Origin: Paenibacillaceae bacterium
GTDB taxonomy: Bacteria > Bacillota > Bacilli > Paenibacillales > NBRC-103111
Assembly (NCBI GenBank): GCA_029256065.1
Contig: JAQSYT010000007.1
Span: 1 to 38,687, forward strand
Direction of reading: 5' to 3'
DNA: 38,687 bases
Translations under genes and position numbers: made by a program
Part shown: in pieces, positions 9,095-18,673 of the stretch
Layout: each line of letters opens with the position of its first letter
Numbering within the stretch: position 1 is the stretch's first letter
The notes under the pieces: model-generated
Seen by the model: the letters and a program-made list of their open reading frames with translations, nothing else
What the model was told of the DNA's origin: nothing
Databases searched by the model: none

Positions 9095-9220
9095 GTGATA
9101 CACTTCCTTTTTATTTTCTTCTCCTTTATTTTTGCAGATACAAAAGGGGATAAAAAGGGTATAATTGATTATAATTATTTCCTCTTTTATAACGAGAACA
9201 TTTGGACAGGGTGGACAAGC

Positions 9221-11050
9221 ATGCAACTCATTGAATATTATCACCGTTTGCATACAGAGCTGCCGGAGGCCCGCGGAGGTTTGCCCGTTACATTGGAAAG
9301 GCTGTCCGGTATTTTTTACTGCTCAGAGCGCAATGTGAAGTTTATTCTCCATAAAATGGCCGCCCAAAGCTGGATTGTGTGGAAGCCGGGCCGGGGCCGG
9401 GGCAACCATTCGGAGCTTGTGCTGCTGGAGGATTCCGGCACGCTCATCCGGAAGGAGGCCATGCGGCTGGTACAGGAGGAGAACATCAAGCAAGCGCTGG
9501 AGCTGGTGGGGCTGCCGGGAATGGAGCCAGGGGAGAAGGAAGCTTTTTTCCAGTGGCTGGGAGGAGCCTTCGGGTTTCAGGAGGTCAGTGGCCGGAGCCG
9601 GCCGCTGGAGGTGCTGCGGCTGCCTTATTATGCGCCGCTGCTGACCATGGACCCTACGCGGATGATATATTCCAAGGACATGCATCTGGTCCGGCAGCTG
9701 TTTGACACCCTTGTGCGGGTTCAGCCCGAAAGCGGTAAGGTTATGCCCCATTTGGCCCACCATTGGGAGTTCTCCGGGGACGGAATGCTGTGGACCTTTT
9801 ATCTGCGCAAGGGCGTGCGGTTTCACCATGGCCGGGAAATGACGGCGGAGGATGCCGTGTTCAGCCTGCTGCGGCTGAAGGAGGCGGGAAGCAGAACACC
9901 CTTTCACTGGCTGGTGCAGGGAGTGGAGCAGGTTCGCGCCGTAGGAGGCTATATTATGGAGGTGGAGCTGTCCGCCCCCAATTATATGTTTGACCGGTTT
10001 GCCAGCTCTGCGGGGTTGTCCATAGTCCCCAAGGATTCGTACAGCCGGGGTCAGCATTACGCACCAGTGGGGACAGGGCCTTTCCGGCTGGTGGAGCATG
10101 ATGTTTCCATGTGTATTTTGGAAGCGTTCCCGGATTACTTCAAGGAGCGGGCGCTCTTGGACAGGGTGGAGCTGTGGGTGCTTCCCAGCGGGATGAAGGT
10201 AACGCCGCAGCTGCGGATCAGTGATTGGGGCGGCTCACCCAGGCAGGGCGCGGAAAGCAGGCAGGGTGAGGAAAGCCTGTCCTCGAAGCTTACCGGGGGG
10301 CTGACGAAGGGCTGCAATTTTATGTCCTTCAATATCGAGCAGCCGGGTCCTCAGCAGAACAGACTATTCCGGGAGGCGGTGCATCTTCTGCTTGACCGGC
10401 AGGCCTTCATCCGGGAGATCAAACAAGACGGCAGCCTCCCGGCGCAAGGACTGCTGCCCCAGGGGAACCTTCCCCCGGATGATGCCGATCCATGCCACGA
10501 CCTGACGGAGGGTCTGCGTCTGCTGGCGGAATCGGGCTACCGGGGAGAAACCCTCAAGCTGATGCTGAACACCGGACATGTGGCGATGGCCGAATGGATT
10601 GCCCGCTGGCTGGGGCAATACGGCATTGCCGTAAAGCTGGATGTGATGAGCCGGGAGGAGGCAGCCGGTCTGAAGTGGGTCAAGAACGCCCAATGTTATG
10701 TCGGCGGGCTGGTGGCGGATGAGGATAGGGTGATGTTCCTGCTGGAGCTGCTTTATGCGGGCCATTACTCCGGTTTTTTTCTGCACAAGGAGCTGCAGCA
10801 GGAGATGGAGGAGCGGCTGCGGAGCGTCCAGCAGGAGCCTGGCGCTGATGCCAGGCGGAATCAGCTTGCGGAGGTGCAAGCCCTATTGGCCCGGGACCGG
10901 GATGTGATATTCCTGATCCACCCGGCCAACCGGATTATGTATTCACCCACTCTGCGCGGTGTAACCGTCAATACTCTGGGCCAGGTGGATTTTAAAGATT
11001 TATGGTTCCTGCCTGAAACCTTTTCCCAGGATTCACCGTCTAGGACGTAA
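9221..11050 (+). CDS. SgrR-family regulator: N-terminal HTH plus extracellular solute-binding protein family 5 domain
   Basis: MQLIEYYHRLHTELPEARGGLPVTLERLSGIFYCSERNVKFILHKMAAQSWIVWKPGRGRGN HTH part, then SBP_bac_5-like region (VMPHLAHHWEFSGDGMLWTFYLRKGVRFHHGREMTAEDAVFSL). No signal peptide. ORF track start (9095) is upstream of the likely ATG at 9221. Confidence 0.88.
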   Translation: MQLIEYYHRLHTELPEARGGLPVTLERLSGIFYCSERNVKFILHKMAAQSWIVWKPGRGRGNHSELVLLEDSGTLIRKEAMRLVQEENIKQALELVGLPGMEPGEKEAFFQWLGGAFGFQEVSGRSRPLEVLRLPYYAPLLTMDPTRMIYSKDMHLVRQLFDTLVRVQPESGKVMPHLAHHWEFSGDGMLWTFYLRKGVRFHHGREMTAEDAVFSLLRLKEAGSRTPFHWLVQGVEQVRAVGGYIMEVELSAPNYMFDRFASSAGLSIVPKDSYSRGQHYAPVGTGPFRLVEHDVSMCILEAFPDYFKERALLDRVELWVLPSGMKVTPQLRISDWGGSPRQGAESRQGEESLSSKLTGGLTKGCNFMSFNIEQPGPQQNRLFREAVHLLLDRQAFIREIKQDGSLPAQGLLPQGNLPPDDADPCHDLTEGLRLLAESGYRGETLKLMLNTGHVAMAEWIARWLGQYGIAVKLDVMSREEAAGLKWVKNAQCYVGGLVADEDRVMFLLELLYAGHYSGFFLHKELQQEMEERLRSVQQEPGADARRNQLAEVQALLARDRDVIFLIHPANRIMYSPTLRGVTVNTLGQVDFKDLWFLPETFSQDSPSRT

Positions 11051-11151
11051 CTGATCATTCCGAGGGGGCGGTAAAAGATGCCTCAAGCGGGCTTTCAGAA
11101 ACGGCCTATAAGGCAGATACATCCAAAATCCATGGAGGGTGGTTTACTGAT

Positions 11152-13545
11152 ATGAAAAAAACATTTAAAGCCGGCGCAGTGGGGCTAAGTGCAGCGCTCC
11201 TGCTGGCGGGTGCGCTTCCGGCAGCGGCGGCTCCTGCAACAGCATCCTCTGCAGCCTCCAGCACGGTGAACAGCACATCCTCTGCGGTGTCTGTCCCGGC
11301 ATCTGATGCGCCTGTGGATACCAACACAGCCATTAAGCGTGATCAGGCGGTGGAGCTGGCACGCAAGCTGGCCCAGGTGCCCCAGGACTACGAGGTCTCC
11401 AATGTGTCCCTACAGAATGCAGCTACAGCCGGCACAGCCGGTGCCACTTGGACGATTAATTTTTCCAAGCAGGTGAAGGATAAGTATTACGGCAATTATT
11501 ACATCGGGATTTCTGCGGAAACCGGCGAATTGAACCAAATGAGCGCCTATATCAACAATGTGGATGCTCCGCCCGCCTACCCGCCGGAGAAGGATCTGCA
11601 GGCAGCCAAGCTGGTGGGGGAGGCCTTCATCAACAGCCTGTACCCCGGCAAGCTGGGGGAAACCCGGTATAATACCATCGCCGAGGATAATTTCAAAACA
11701 CCGCTTATGGGCGACGTCCAGTACACCTACCGCTATGACCGTGTGGTTAATGGCGTATTGTACCCGGCCAACGGCTTCAGTGTGAATGTGAATGGCTCCG
11801 GCCAGGTGGTGGGCTTCACGTATCTGTGGGATAAAACCACCGAATTCCCGGATGCCTCCACCGTCATCTCCCAGGAAAAGGCAGAGAGCATCTGGAAGGA
11901 CAAATCCCAGCTTACCGCCTCCTATTTCCGTCCTTACAACAAGAACCTGAAATCAGAGCCGTTCCACATTGCCTACCGGCTGGCTCCTGTCCAATTGAAT
12001 GCCCTTACCGGTGAGGTGGATTCCGGCAATGCGCCGGTGCAAACCTCTGCAGGCCCCATTGCCTCCGCACCTCTTGGCAGCGCTCCGGCCAATGACAAGG
12101 CATTGACCCAGAGCCAGGCCATCGATGCGGTAACGGCACGGTTCCCGCTGCCTGCGGGAGCGAAGCTGGAGAATGCCTCCTATCAGGAAAATACGGATAA
12201 TTATATCTCCCACCTGTCCCGTACCTGGAATATTAGCTGGACCCTTCCCAATGAGGAGAGCACCAAGTCGGATGCGTCGGCGGATAAAATGGCTTATCCC
12301 ATCGGCTCCCGCTCCATCTATGCCAATGTGGATGCCTCCACCGGAGAAATCCGCAGCTATTCCCGGAATGAATACCGGACATATCAGGCAACGCCAGTGA
12401 AGCCGGAGGACTATAAGGTAGCCATCGATACGGCCAAAACCACAGCGGTGGAGCTGGTGAAAAGTCTGCTGCCCTATATGGCGCACCAATTGGAGCTTCA
12501 TTACAGCGATCCGACCAAGCTGGCGGGAGCCTCCTATTGGAACTCCAATCCGTCTTACAGCTTCAGCTTTGAGCGGGTTATCGACGGCATTTCCACAGGG
12601 GAAACGGTGCAGGTAACCGTTGACGCCACTAACGGCGCTGTGGTTAATTACAACAATAATATGACTGGCTACAGCTTCCCCGCAACTAAGCCGGCATTGG
12701 TGGATCCCGCCCAAGCCAAGGAGAACCTGCTTGGCCAGTACGGCCTTCAACTGCAATATGTGGTGGACTGGGCGGCCGGTTATGACTACGGCAACCTCCC
12801 GCTGGAGAAATACCGGGTGATGGTGGCTGCAGGCGAGCTGGTGCCTTCGGCTGCAGGAAGCCAGAAGGTGCGTCTTTCTTACGTGCCGGTCGTTCAAAAA
12901 ACCGATTTGGTCAACAGCCACTTCTTGGATGCGCAAACCGGCGAGTGGAGAGATAACCGCAATGGCGATCCTGCCCGCTCCGACCGGTCGGCAGCAACGG
13001 ATATCGCAGGACACTGGGCGGAACGCGCGCTGTCCTTGATGGTGGAATATAATGCTATCGACCTGAAGGATGGCAAGGCCAATCCCGATCAGTCGGCTAC
13101 CCGCGGCGAGCTGGTCAAGATGCTGGTGCTGGCTGCAAGCGGCGGCTACCTGCCCATGGCCTATGATTCCTCCCGTGCGGCTTCCTTCAAGGATGTCAAA
13201 GCCTCCAGCGCTTTGTTCGGCTATGTGGAGAATGCGGTGGACATGAATCTGATCGACCGGGATCCCACCGGGGAATTCAATCCGGACCAAATTATGACCC
13301 GGGATGACATGGCCCAGATGATTGTCAGAGCCTTGGGCTACAACAAGCTGGCCCAGCAAAGCGGCATGTTCCGTCTGGATGTAACGGATGCCGACGCTGT
13401 CCAGCATAAGGGGCATGCTGCCATTGCCGTAGGGTTGGAGATTATGAGCATTGACGGCAGCCAGTTCCGCCCGGCGGATGAAGTCACCCGTGCTCAGGCC
13501 GCCACCGCCTTCTTCCGGTTCCTGGAGAAGCGGGGCACCCTGTAG
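11152..13545 (+). CDS. Secreted YcdB/YcdC-domain protein with C-terminal SLH domains
   Basis: Signal peptide MKKTFKAGAVGLSAALLLAGALPAAAA; repeated PepSY/YcdB-like segments; C-terminal SLH signatures (ATDIAGHWAERALSLMVEYNAIDLKDGKANPDQSATRGELVKMLV; NPDQIMTRDDMAQMIVRALGY). Confidence 0.88.
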   Translation: MKKTFKAGAVGLSAALLLAGALPAAAAPATASSAASSTVNSTSSAVSVPASDAPVDTNTAIKRDQAVELARKLAQVPQDYEVSNVSLQNAATAGTAGATWTINFSKQVKDKYYGNYYIGISAETGELNQMSAYINNVDAPPAYPPEKDLQAAKLVGEAFINSLYPGKLGETRYNTIAEDNFKTPLMGDVQYTYRYDRVVNGVLYPANGFSVNVNGSGQVVGFTYLWDKTTEFPDASTVISQEKAESIWKDKSQLTASYFRPYNKNLKSEPFHIAYRLAPVQLNALTGEVDSGNAPVQTSAGPIASAPLGSAPANDKALTQSQAIDAVTARFPLPAGAKLENASYQENTDNYISHLSRTWNISWTLPNEESTKSDASADKMAYPIGSRSIYANVDASTGEIRSYSRNEYRTYQATPVKPEDYKVAIDTAKTTAVELVKSLLPYMAHQLELHYSDPTKLAGASYWNSNPSYSFSFERVIDGISTGETVQVTVDATNGAVVNYNNNMTGYSFPATKPALVDPAQAKENLLGQYGLQLQYVVDWAAGYDYGNLPLEKYRVMVAAGELVPSAAGSQKVRLSYVPVVQKTDLVNSHFLDAQTGEWRDNRNGDPARSDRSAATDIAGHWAERALSLMVEYNAIDLKDGKANPDQSATRGELVKMLVLAASGGYLPMAYDSSRAASFKDVKASSALFGYVENAVDMNLIDRDPTGEFNPDQIMTRDDMAQMIVRALGYNKLAQQSGMFRLDVTDADAVQHKGHAAIAVGLEIMSIDGSQFRPADEVTRAQAATAFFRFLEKRGTL

Positions 13546-13582
13546 GATCCGCATTATTCATTATTGTAAGTGCAGTCAATTG

Positions 13583-13627
13583 ATCCTCCCCGCAGCGGAC
13601 AGCCGTCTTGCGGGGAGGATTTTTTGT
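13583..13627 (+). terminator. Rho-independent terminator after the SLH-protein gene
   Basis: ATCCTCCCCGCA...TGCGGGGAGGATTTTTTG. Confidence 0.85.
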
Positions 13628-13631
13628 TGCA

Positions 13632-13664
13632 CAAAAAACCCCCGTTCCGGTGAAGGACGGGGGC
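13632..13664 (-). terminator. Rho-independent terminator after the GNAT gene (minus strand)
   Basis: Reverse strand CCCCCGTCCTTCACCGGAACGGGGGTTTTTTG. Confidence 0.75.
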
Positions 13665-13686
13665 AGGGTTGGATCAAAGACAGGGC

Positions 13687-14598
13687 CTAGTAGCCGCTGA
13701 TGATTTCCTCCCGCACAAAAGCCTGGGTATCCAGTCTGTAGTAATCGTTGATATAGGTTTCCCGGAAGCCGCAGCGGTGGTAGAGGGTCAGCGCCTCGGC
13801 ATTGTTGCAGGCTACCTCCAGGGTCATGCTGCGCAGGCCCTGCTTTTTGGCCAGACCGATGGCGGACAGAAGGATCTGCCGTCCATACCCCTTGCGTCTG
13901 TGCTGCGGCACCACAGAAAAGCAAAAGAAATGGGCATTGCCGTCGCGGATGTGGGAATTGATCCGTCCCACCGCTTCCCCTTCCACATTATAGGCAATGT
14001 AGGGTGTGTCCTGGGGCGGGTTGTCCAGTGTCATATCCACCAGCGCTTCGGATTCCTCCTCGGAGGAGTCAAAGCCGAGAGCATCCAGACGGATCAGCAG
14101 CTCCCGCTGTGACTTGACGCCCCGCGCGAGCCGGATGCCGGAGAGCCTCCCAGTGTCCACCTGCTCCACCAGTCTCATGCCGTAATCCGAGATCACGTAC
14201 ATGGCATGCCGGGCCTCCATAAAGGCCTTGGCGCTTATGGACTGGCGCGGGCAGCTGAACAGCAGAGCCGGAATGCTCTGCTTGCGCGCGGATTGGAGGG
14301 CAGCGTCCGTCAATGCGCTGAAAATTCCCTTCTTTCGGAAATCCGGATGGACCATTCCGCCCACCTCTGCCTCCTTGGGCACAAAATGGAACAACGCCAA
14401 AAAGCCAACCAGCCTCCCGCGCTCATACCACAAAAAATCATTGGCCGTGCCGCGGGGCCGATGCTCCAGCATCCCCCAGTTCAGCTTCAGCTCCAGGCTG
14501 TCCGCCTTCGCGCAAAGACCGGCCAGCTCCCGCACTTCCTGAATCTGGCGCTCCGTCATGCCGTCCGGAATTACCAACCCATGTTTTATCAAAACCAA
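13687..14598 (-). CDS. GNAT family N-acetyltransferase (two GNAT-like halves)
   Basis: Half 1: GGMVHPDFRKKGIFSALTDAALQSA; half 2: FFCFSVVPQHRRKGYGRQILLSAIGLAKKQGLRSMTLEVACNNAEALTLYHRCGFRE. Confidence 0.88.
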   Translation of the reverse strand: MVLIKHGLVIPDGMTERQIQEVRELAGLCAKADSLELKLNWGMLEHRPRGTANDFLWYERGRLVGFLALFHFVPKEAEVGGMVHPDFRKKGIFSALTDAALQSARKQSIPALLFSCPRQSISAKAFMEARHAMYVISDYGMRLVEQVDTGRLSGIRLARGVKSQRELLIRLDALGFDSSEEESEALVDMTLDNPPQDTPYIAYNVEGEAVGRINSHIRDGNAHFFCFSVVPQHRRKGYGRQILLSAIGLAKKQGLRSMTLEVACNNAEALTLYHRCGFRETYINDYYRLDTQAFVREEIISGY

Positions 14599-14818
14599 TT
14601 GCCCCTTTTTTCAAAGTCATATAATAAGGTGCTGGCAGTCTGCATCACCTGTGTTGTCTTGTTTCAGCGTATCTCCCGCGCGGGTATGAACATCACATCT
14701 ACATCCTTCCGGAGAATCCCGGCGGGACCTTTTGGGAAAACCTATCCATTAGGGCGTGTCTGGCATTATTTGCTCGGAGCTATCAGACATGCCTTGGCAG
14801 CGAAGGGAGCGGACGGCA

Positions 14819-15712
14819 ATGTTGAATTGGAAAAAAAGCCTGCATTTTCTGGAAGCCTTATATTGTCGGTATGAAGACGATGAAGTCACAGCCCTTGGCG
14901 CACAGATGACCTACTATATGATTCTCGCCTTTTTTCCATTTTTGATTTTTCTCCTGACCATCGTGGGCATGACGCCTATCTCCACGGAGGATGTTTGGAC
15001 GCAAATTGCTATGGTTCTGCCCGAGTCCAGCTATAAGGCAGTCAACGATATTATGAACGAAATTTTCGAGAACCGCAACGAAGCGCTGCTTTCCTTCAGT
15101 ATGATCGGTACGCTGTGGGTAGCCTCCAATGGCCTGTCCGCCGTGATCAAAGCGCTGAACAAAGCGTATGACGAGCCCGAGACCCGGCCGTTTTGGAGGC
15201 TGAAGGGGCTGTCCCTTCTGGCTACAGTCGGTCTGGCGTTAGTCATGATCCTGACCTTTGTGCTTCTGGTTTTCGGCCACGTCATCGGCGAGCAGCTCTT
15301 TAAGTTCCTTGGCTACCCCAATGACTTTGAGCTGGTGTGGGGGCTGATCAAATTCGCCATACCTTTAGCAGCGATGCTGCTGGGGTTTGCCCTCTTGTAC
15401 TGGACGGTCCCCAACCGCCGGCTTCGCTTTAAGAGCGTCCTTCCCGGAGCGGTTTTTGCTTCCTTGGGCTGGATCGCCATTTCCTTGCTGTTTTCCTTCT
15501 ATGTGAGCCACTTCGGCAATTACGCCAAAAGCTACGGCAGTCTGGGCGGAGTCATTGTGCTTCTGGTGTGGCTGTACATCAGCTGCATCATTATTATCGT
15601 CGGCGGGGAAATCAACGCTACCCTCACCTTCGACAAGGAGGGTAAAAGCAAGCCAGGCTGCAAATCCTTCAGCAGCCGCCTGTCCTTTTGGAAGAAAAAG
15701 AGCAAGGCATGA
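14819..15712 (+). CDS. YihY/virulence factor BrkB family membrane protein
   Basis: MLNWKKSLHFLEALYCRYEDDEVTALGAQMTYYMILAFFPFLIFLLTIVGM; YGSLGGVIVLLVWLYISCIIIIVGGEINA. ATG at 14819 has GGGAG upstream; the ORF track starts at 14756. Confidence 0.9.
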   Translation: MLNWKKSLHFLEALYCRYEDDEVTALGAQMTYYMILAFFPFLIFLLTIVGMTPISTEDVWTQIAMVLPESSYKAVNDIMNEIFENRNEALLSFSMIGTLWVASNGLSAVIKALNKAYDEPETRPFWRLKGLSLLATVGLALVMILTFVLLVFGHVIGEQLFKFLGYPNDFELVWGLIKFAIPLAAMLLGFALLYWTVPNRRLRFKSVLPGAVFASLGWIAISLLFSFYVSHFGNYAKSYGSLGGVIVLLVWLYISCIIIIVGGEINATLTFDKEGKSKPGCKSFSSRLSFWKKKSKA

Positions 15713-15892
15713 CCGGAAGTATGGAGCCTTCGCCGCCGGATGATGCAGCGCCTGTACATATGACTGGGATAAACCCTTCTTCAGCCACATATAGTGGTAA
15801 AAGCCTGATTTCAACTGAAGAAAGTAGGGGTTGCCTGTGTGCATATGGCTCAGCAACGCTGCCCGCGGCGGCTTCGAGCGGAGGTGGCGGAC

Positions 15893-16249
15893 ATGTTCCG
15901 GCTTGTCCTGATGTCCGCCATGATGGGCTCCATCGGGCAAATCATGATGAAGCACGGCTCAGACCGGGTGGGACGGCTTACCTTGTCGCCTGCTACCTTC
16001 GCCGCTGATATCGGCCGGATTCTGCGTGTGCCCGAATTCTGGATGGCGATTCTGTTGTTTGTCCTGAGCTCCCTGATCTGGATCAAGGTGCTGTCCAAGG
16101 CGGACTTGACCAGTGCGTATCCGCTGAACAGCATGAGCTACATCTTCGTGTTTCTGTTCAGTGCAGTGCTTCTGAATGAAGCGCTGACTCTGCAAAAGAT
16201 TGCCGGCGCCCTGGTGATTATGCTGGGCATCTTCATCATTACCCGGTAA
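15893..16249 (+). CDS. Small DMT-superfamily (SMR/EamA-like) four-TM transporter
   Basis: MFRLVLMSAMMGSIGQIMMKHGSDR... LTSAYPLNSMSYIFVFLFSAVLLNEALTLQKIAGALVIMLGIFIITR; GAGGTGG upstream of ATG 15893. Confidence 0.82.
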   Translation: MFRLVLMSAMMGSIGQIMMKHGSDRVGRLTLSPATFAADIGRILRVPEFWMAILLFVLSSLIWIKVLSKADLTSAYPLNSMSYIFVFLFSAVLLNEALTLQKIAGALVIMLGIFIITR

Positions 16250-17204
16250 CGGACGGGCCCGCTGCCGTTTTTTTTCGCTTGCCTGGGACAGCGGCTTCTT
16301 CGCCTGCATACCGCACCTGGTTATGGCGCATAAAGAACCATACGCCCCAGATGATCACCAGCCCGGCAGCCCCTTGGGTAAGGTTCAGCTTCTCGTTCAG
16401 CAGCAGGTAGGCCAGGATGGTGGCGCCCACAGGCTCGCCAAGCACGCTCATGGACACGGTGACGGCATTAACGTACTGAAGCAGCCAGTTGAAGAGCACA
16501 TGTCCGAAGACCGTGGGCACGATGGCCAGGAGCAGGAAGATGCCCCACTCCCGGGCGGGATATCCGCCAAGCGCAATCCCACGGGCCAGGTTGTACACCA
16601 GGAAGGCGGCTCCCGACACGCAGAAAATGAAGAAGCTGTAGAACAGGGAGGGCACCCGGCTTGCCAGACGCTGGCCTGCCAGCAGGTGAAGGGCTACCGC
16701 CGCCGTGCCTGCCAGCGAAAGCAGGTCTCCGGTCAGTGCTTTGCCGGATATGCCGATGTCCCCCCAGCCGATAAGCGCTGCGCCGAGTATAGCTACAGCC
16801 AGTCCCAGAACCGCCTTGCGGGTGGTCCGTTCCTTGAAGAGCCAATAGGCGCCGCCCAGAATCAGGATGGGCTCCAGAGCAAGAATGATGGTGGAGCTGG
16901 CTACTGAGGTAAAGGCCAGGGACTCCATCCAGAACAGAAAATGGAGGGCCAAAAACAACCCCGAAACAGCCATCAGGCCCCAGTCCGCCCGGCGAAGCGC
17001 CTTCAGGTCAGGTTTGCTCCGCCAAACAAAAGGGGCCATCAGAAACGCTGTAATAAAGAGCCGGTACATGGCCATCACGGAGGAGGGCGCATGGGACCAG
17101 CGGATAAAAATGGATGAGAACGAAATGGCGATAATGCCGGTCACCAAAAGAGCCAGCAGCACCCAACGGGGCAGTGGGGATCGGTTGTCAGACATGGGAT
17201 GCAA
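16239..17204 (-). CDS. EamA/DMT family transporter (10-TM)
   Basis: Two EamA-like halves: IAISFSSIFIRWSHAPSSVMAMYRLFITAFLMAPF and FGHVLFNWLLQYVNAVTVSMSVLGEPVGATILAYLLLNEKL. Confidence 0.9.
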   Translation of the reverse strand: MHPMSDNRSPLPRWVLLALLVTGIIAISFSSIFIRWSHAPSSVMAMYRLFITAFLMAPFVWRSKPDLKALRRADWGLMAVSGLFLALHFLFWMESLAFTSVASSTIILALEPILILGGAYWLFKERTTRKAVLGLAVAILGAALIGWGDIGISGKALTGDLLSLAGTAAVALHLLAGQRLASRVPSLFYSFFIFCVSGAAFLVYNLARGIALGGYPAREWGIFLLLAIVPTVFGHVLFNWLLQYVNAVTVSMSVLGEPVGATILAYLLLNEKLNLTQGAAGLVIIWGVWFFMRHNQVRYAGEEAAVPGKRKKTAAGPSVTG

Positions 17205-17296
17205 TACTTCCTTCCGGGTGAATCTCGCAGTGGCACAACCTCTCCATTATACCGCACTTTGGAGGAATCAGCCATTAAATGTGAGTCACAGCCCGG

Positions 17297-17752
17297 CTAT
17301 TCCTTTTTTCCATTCCCGTTAAAAAGAGCCTCCGTGAGATGTGTCAGCTTCTCCATAAATTTGCCGTAGCCGAAGCCCGTCAGGAAGGACAGGCCGACTC
17401 TTGCCGATAGAGAATTCTCCACGGAAAGCAGCATAATGCCGCTGTCCAAGAGAATGATGGTGATCATCGCCGTGCCGCCGCACAGATAAGGCCGCATGAA
17501 ATACCAATAAATAAAGCGGACGGTCACCGGCTGGTCATAGAACTGGTGGAAGGCCCGCAGAGCGTAGAGGCAGCCCCCCAGGGAGCCGGCGCAGATATAA
17601 AACAGATACGGCCTGGCCGCTGTTAGAGAAGCGGAGGCCGGGTCCTCCAGACCGCCGCTTAACAGCCACAGGAGACAGGCGGCGGAGGCGGTGAAGGCGG
17701 CGGACAGATAAAGAAAAATGAAAAGCCGCCATCGGGCGGAATTGACCGGCAT
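17297..17752 (-). CDS. Hypothetical membrane protein (4 predicted TM)
   Basis: LFIFLYLSAAFTASAACLLWLL; YLFYICAGSLGGCLYALRAF; GTAMITIILLDSGIMLL; hydrophobic blocks, no recognised family. Confidence 0.65.
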   Translation of the reverse strand: MPVNSARWRLFIFLYLSAAFTASAACLLWLLSGGLEDPASASLTAARPYLFYICAGSLGGCLYALRAFHQFYDQPVTVRFIYWYFMRPYLCGGTAMITIILLDSGIMLLSVENSLSARVGLSFLTGFGYGKFMEKLTHLTEALFNGNGKKE

Positions 17753-17952
17753 AGGTGCTCACCCTTTGCTATCCCTGCACACAGGGGTTGGATGCTGCAG
17801 TATATGCAGCGGACACAGCCCTGGACAAGGCAGATGGAGGGTGAACGGAAGAAAAAATCTTCATCCAAACGGAGGCGTGTATGCCGGCCTTGCCGCAACC
17901 AGCCGCAGCATGAACGGCTGTCGGTGCTGAAGCCCGCCTGGCGCTCTATAAG

Positions 17953-18543
17953 CTACTCCGCAGCCGCTTCCTTCTGCGTCTGCTTCTTGCGGAGCTTGTA
18001 GCACTTGCGGCAAACGGGAATATAGCTCTCGTTGCCGCCGATCTGGATCTGCTCGCCCTCAAATACGGGATGCCCGTCCTTGCAGCGCATGTTCAGCATC
18101 GCTTTGCGGTCGCAGAACCAGCAGACGGTTTTGACCTCTTCGATCTTGTCCGCAGCCGCGAACAGCTGCAGGCTGCCCTCGAACAGATTTCCCATAAAAT
18201 CGGAACGCAGCCCGTAGGCGATAACGGGAATGCCCAGGTCATCACAGATGTCGGTGAGCTGTTCGATCTGCTTCCGGGTCAAAAACTGGGCCTCATCCAG
18301 AAGCACGCAGTTGGGCATGGTTTCTTTGGCAATGGCGTACATATCCGTATTCTCATGGACAATAATGGCTTCCTTTTGCATCCCGATGCGGGAGGTGACG
18401 TTGCCTACGCCAAAACGGTCGTCGATGGCGGGAACGAACAGCAGCACACGCTTGCCCTGCTCTTCATAGTTGTGGGCGGTACGGAGCACCTCGATAGATT
18501 TGCCGCTGTTCATGGTTCCATAGCGAAAATATAATTTAGCCAC
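17953..18543 (-). CDS. tdk: Thymidine kinase
   Basis: MAKLYFRYGTMNSGKSIEVLRTAHNYEEQGKRVLLFVPAIDDR P-loop; NCVLLDEAQFLTRKQIEQL; IPVIAYGLRSDFMGNLFEGS; zinc-site cysteines CWFCDR / CRKC. Confidence 0.96.
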   Translation of the reverse strand: MAKLYFRYGTMNSGKSIEVLRTAHNYEEQGKRVLLFVPAIDDRFGVGNVTSRIGMQKEAIIVHENTDMYAIAKETMPNCVLLDEAQFLTRKQIEQLTDICDDLGIPVIAYGLRSDFMGNLFEGSLQLFAAADKIEEVKTVCWFCDRKAMLNMRCKDGHPVFEGEQIQIGGNESYIPVCRKCYKLRKKQTQKEAAAE

Positions 18544-18673
18544 GTTTCATATTCCTCTCTGCAGCCATCCGTGCTGTTTGGAAAGAGCACATGATGAAGG
18601 ATAGATGAGGGACGGCTCCCTTATTCAAGGGTGTCCGGCCCTCTCCAAGGATAGCATGTTTTTGCAGCTTTTC

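Noticed and set aside
8927-9253. 108-aa long form of the minus-strand small ORF
   Set aside because: Its first ~53 codons run through the SgrR-like gene start and promoter region and lack a good SD; the 55-aa form starting at 9094 is better supported.
11953-13554. 533-aa minus-strand ORF antisense to the SLH-protein gene
   Set aside because: Plus-strand SLH and signal-peptide evidence is strong; minus-strand product has no family signature.
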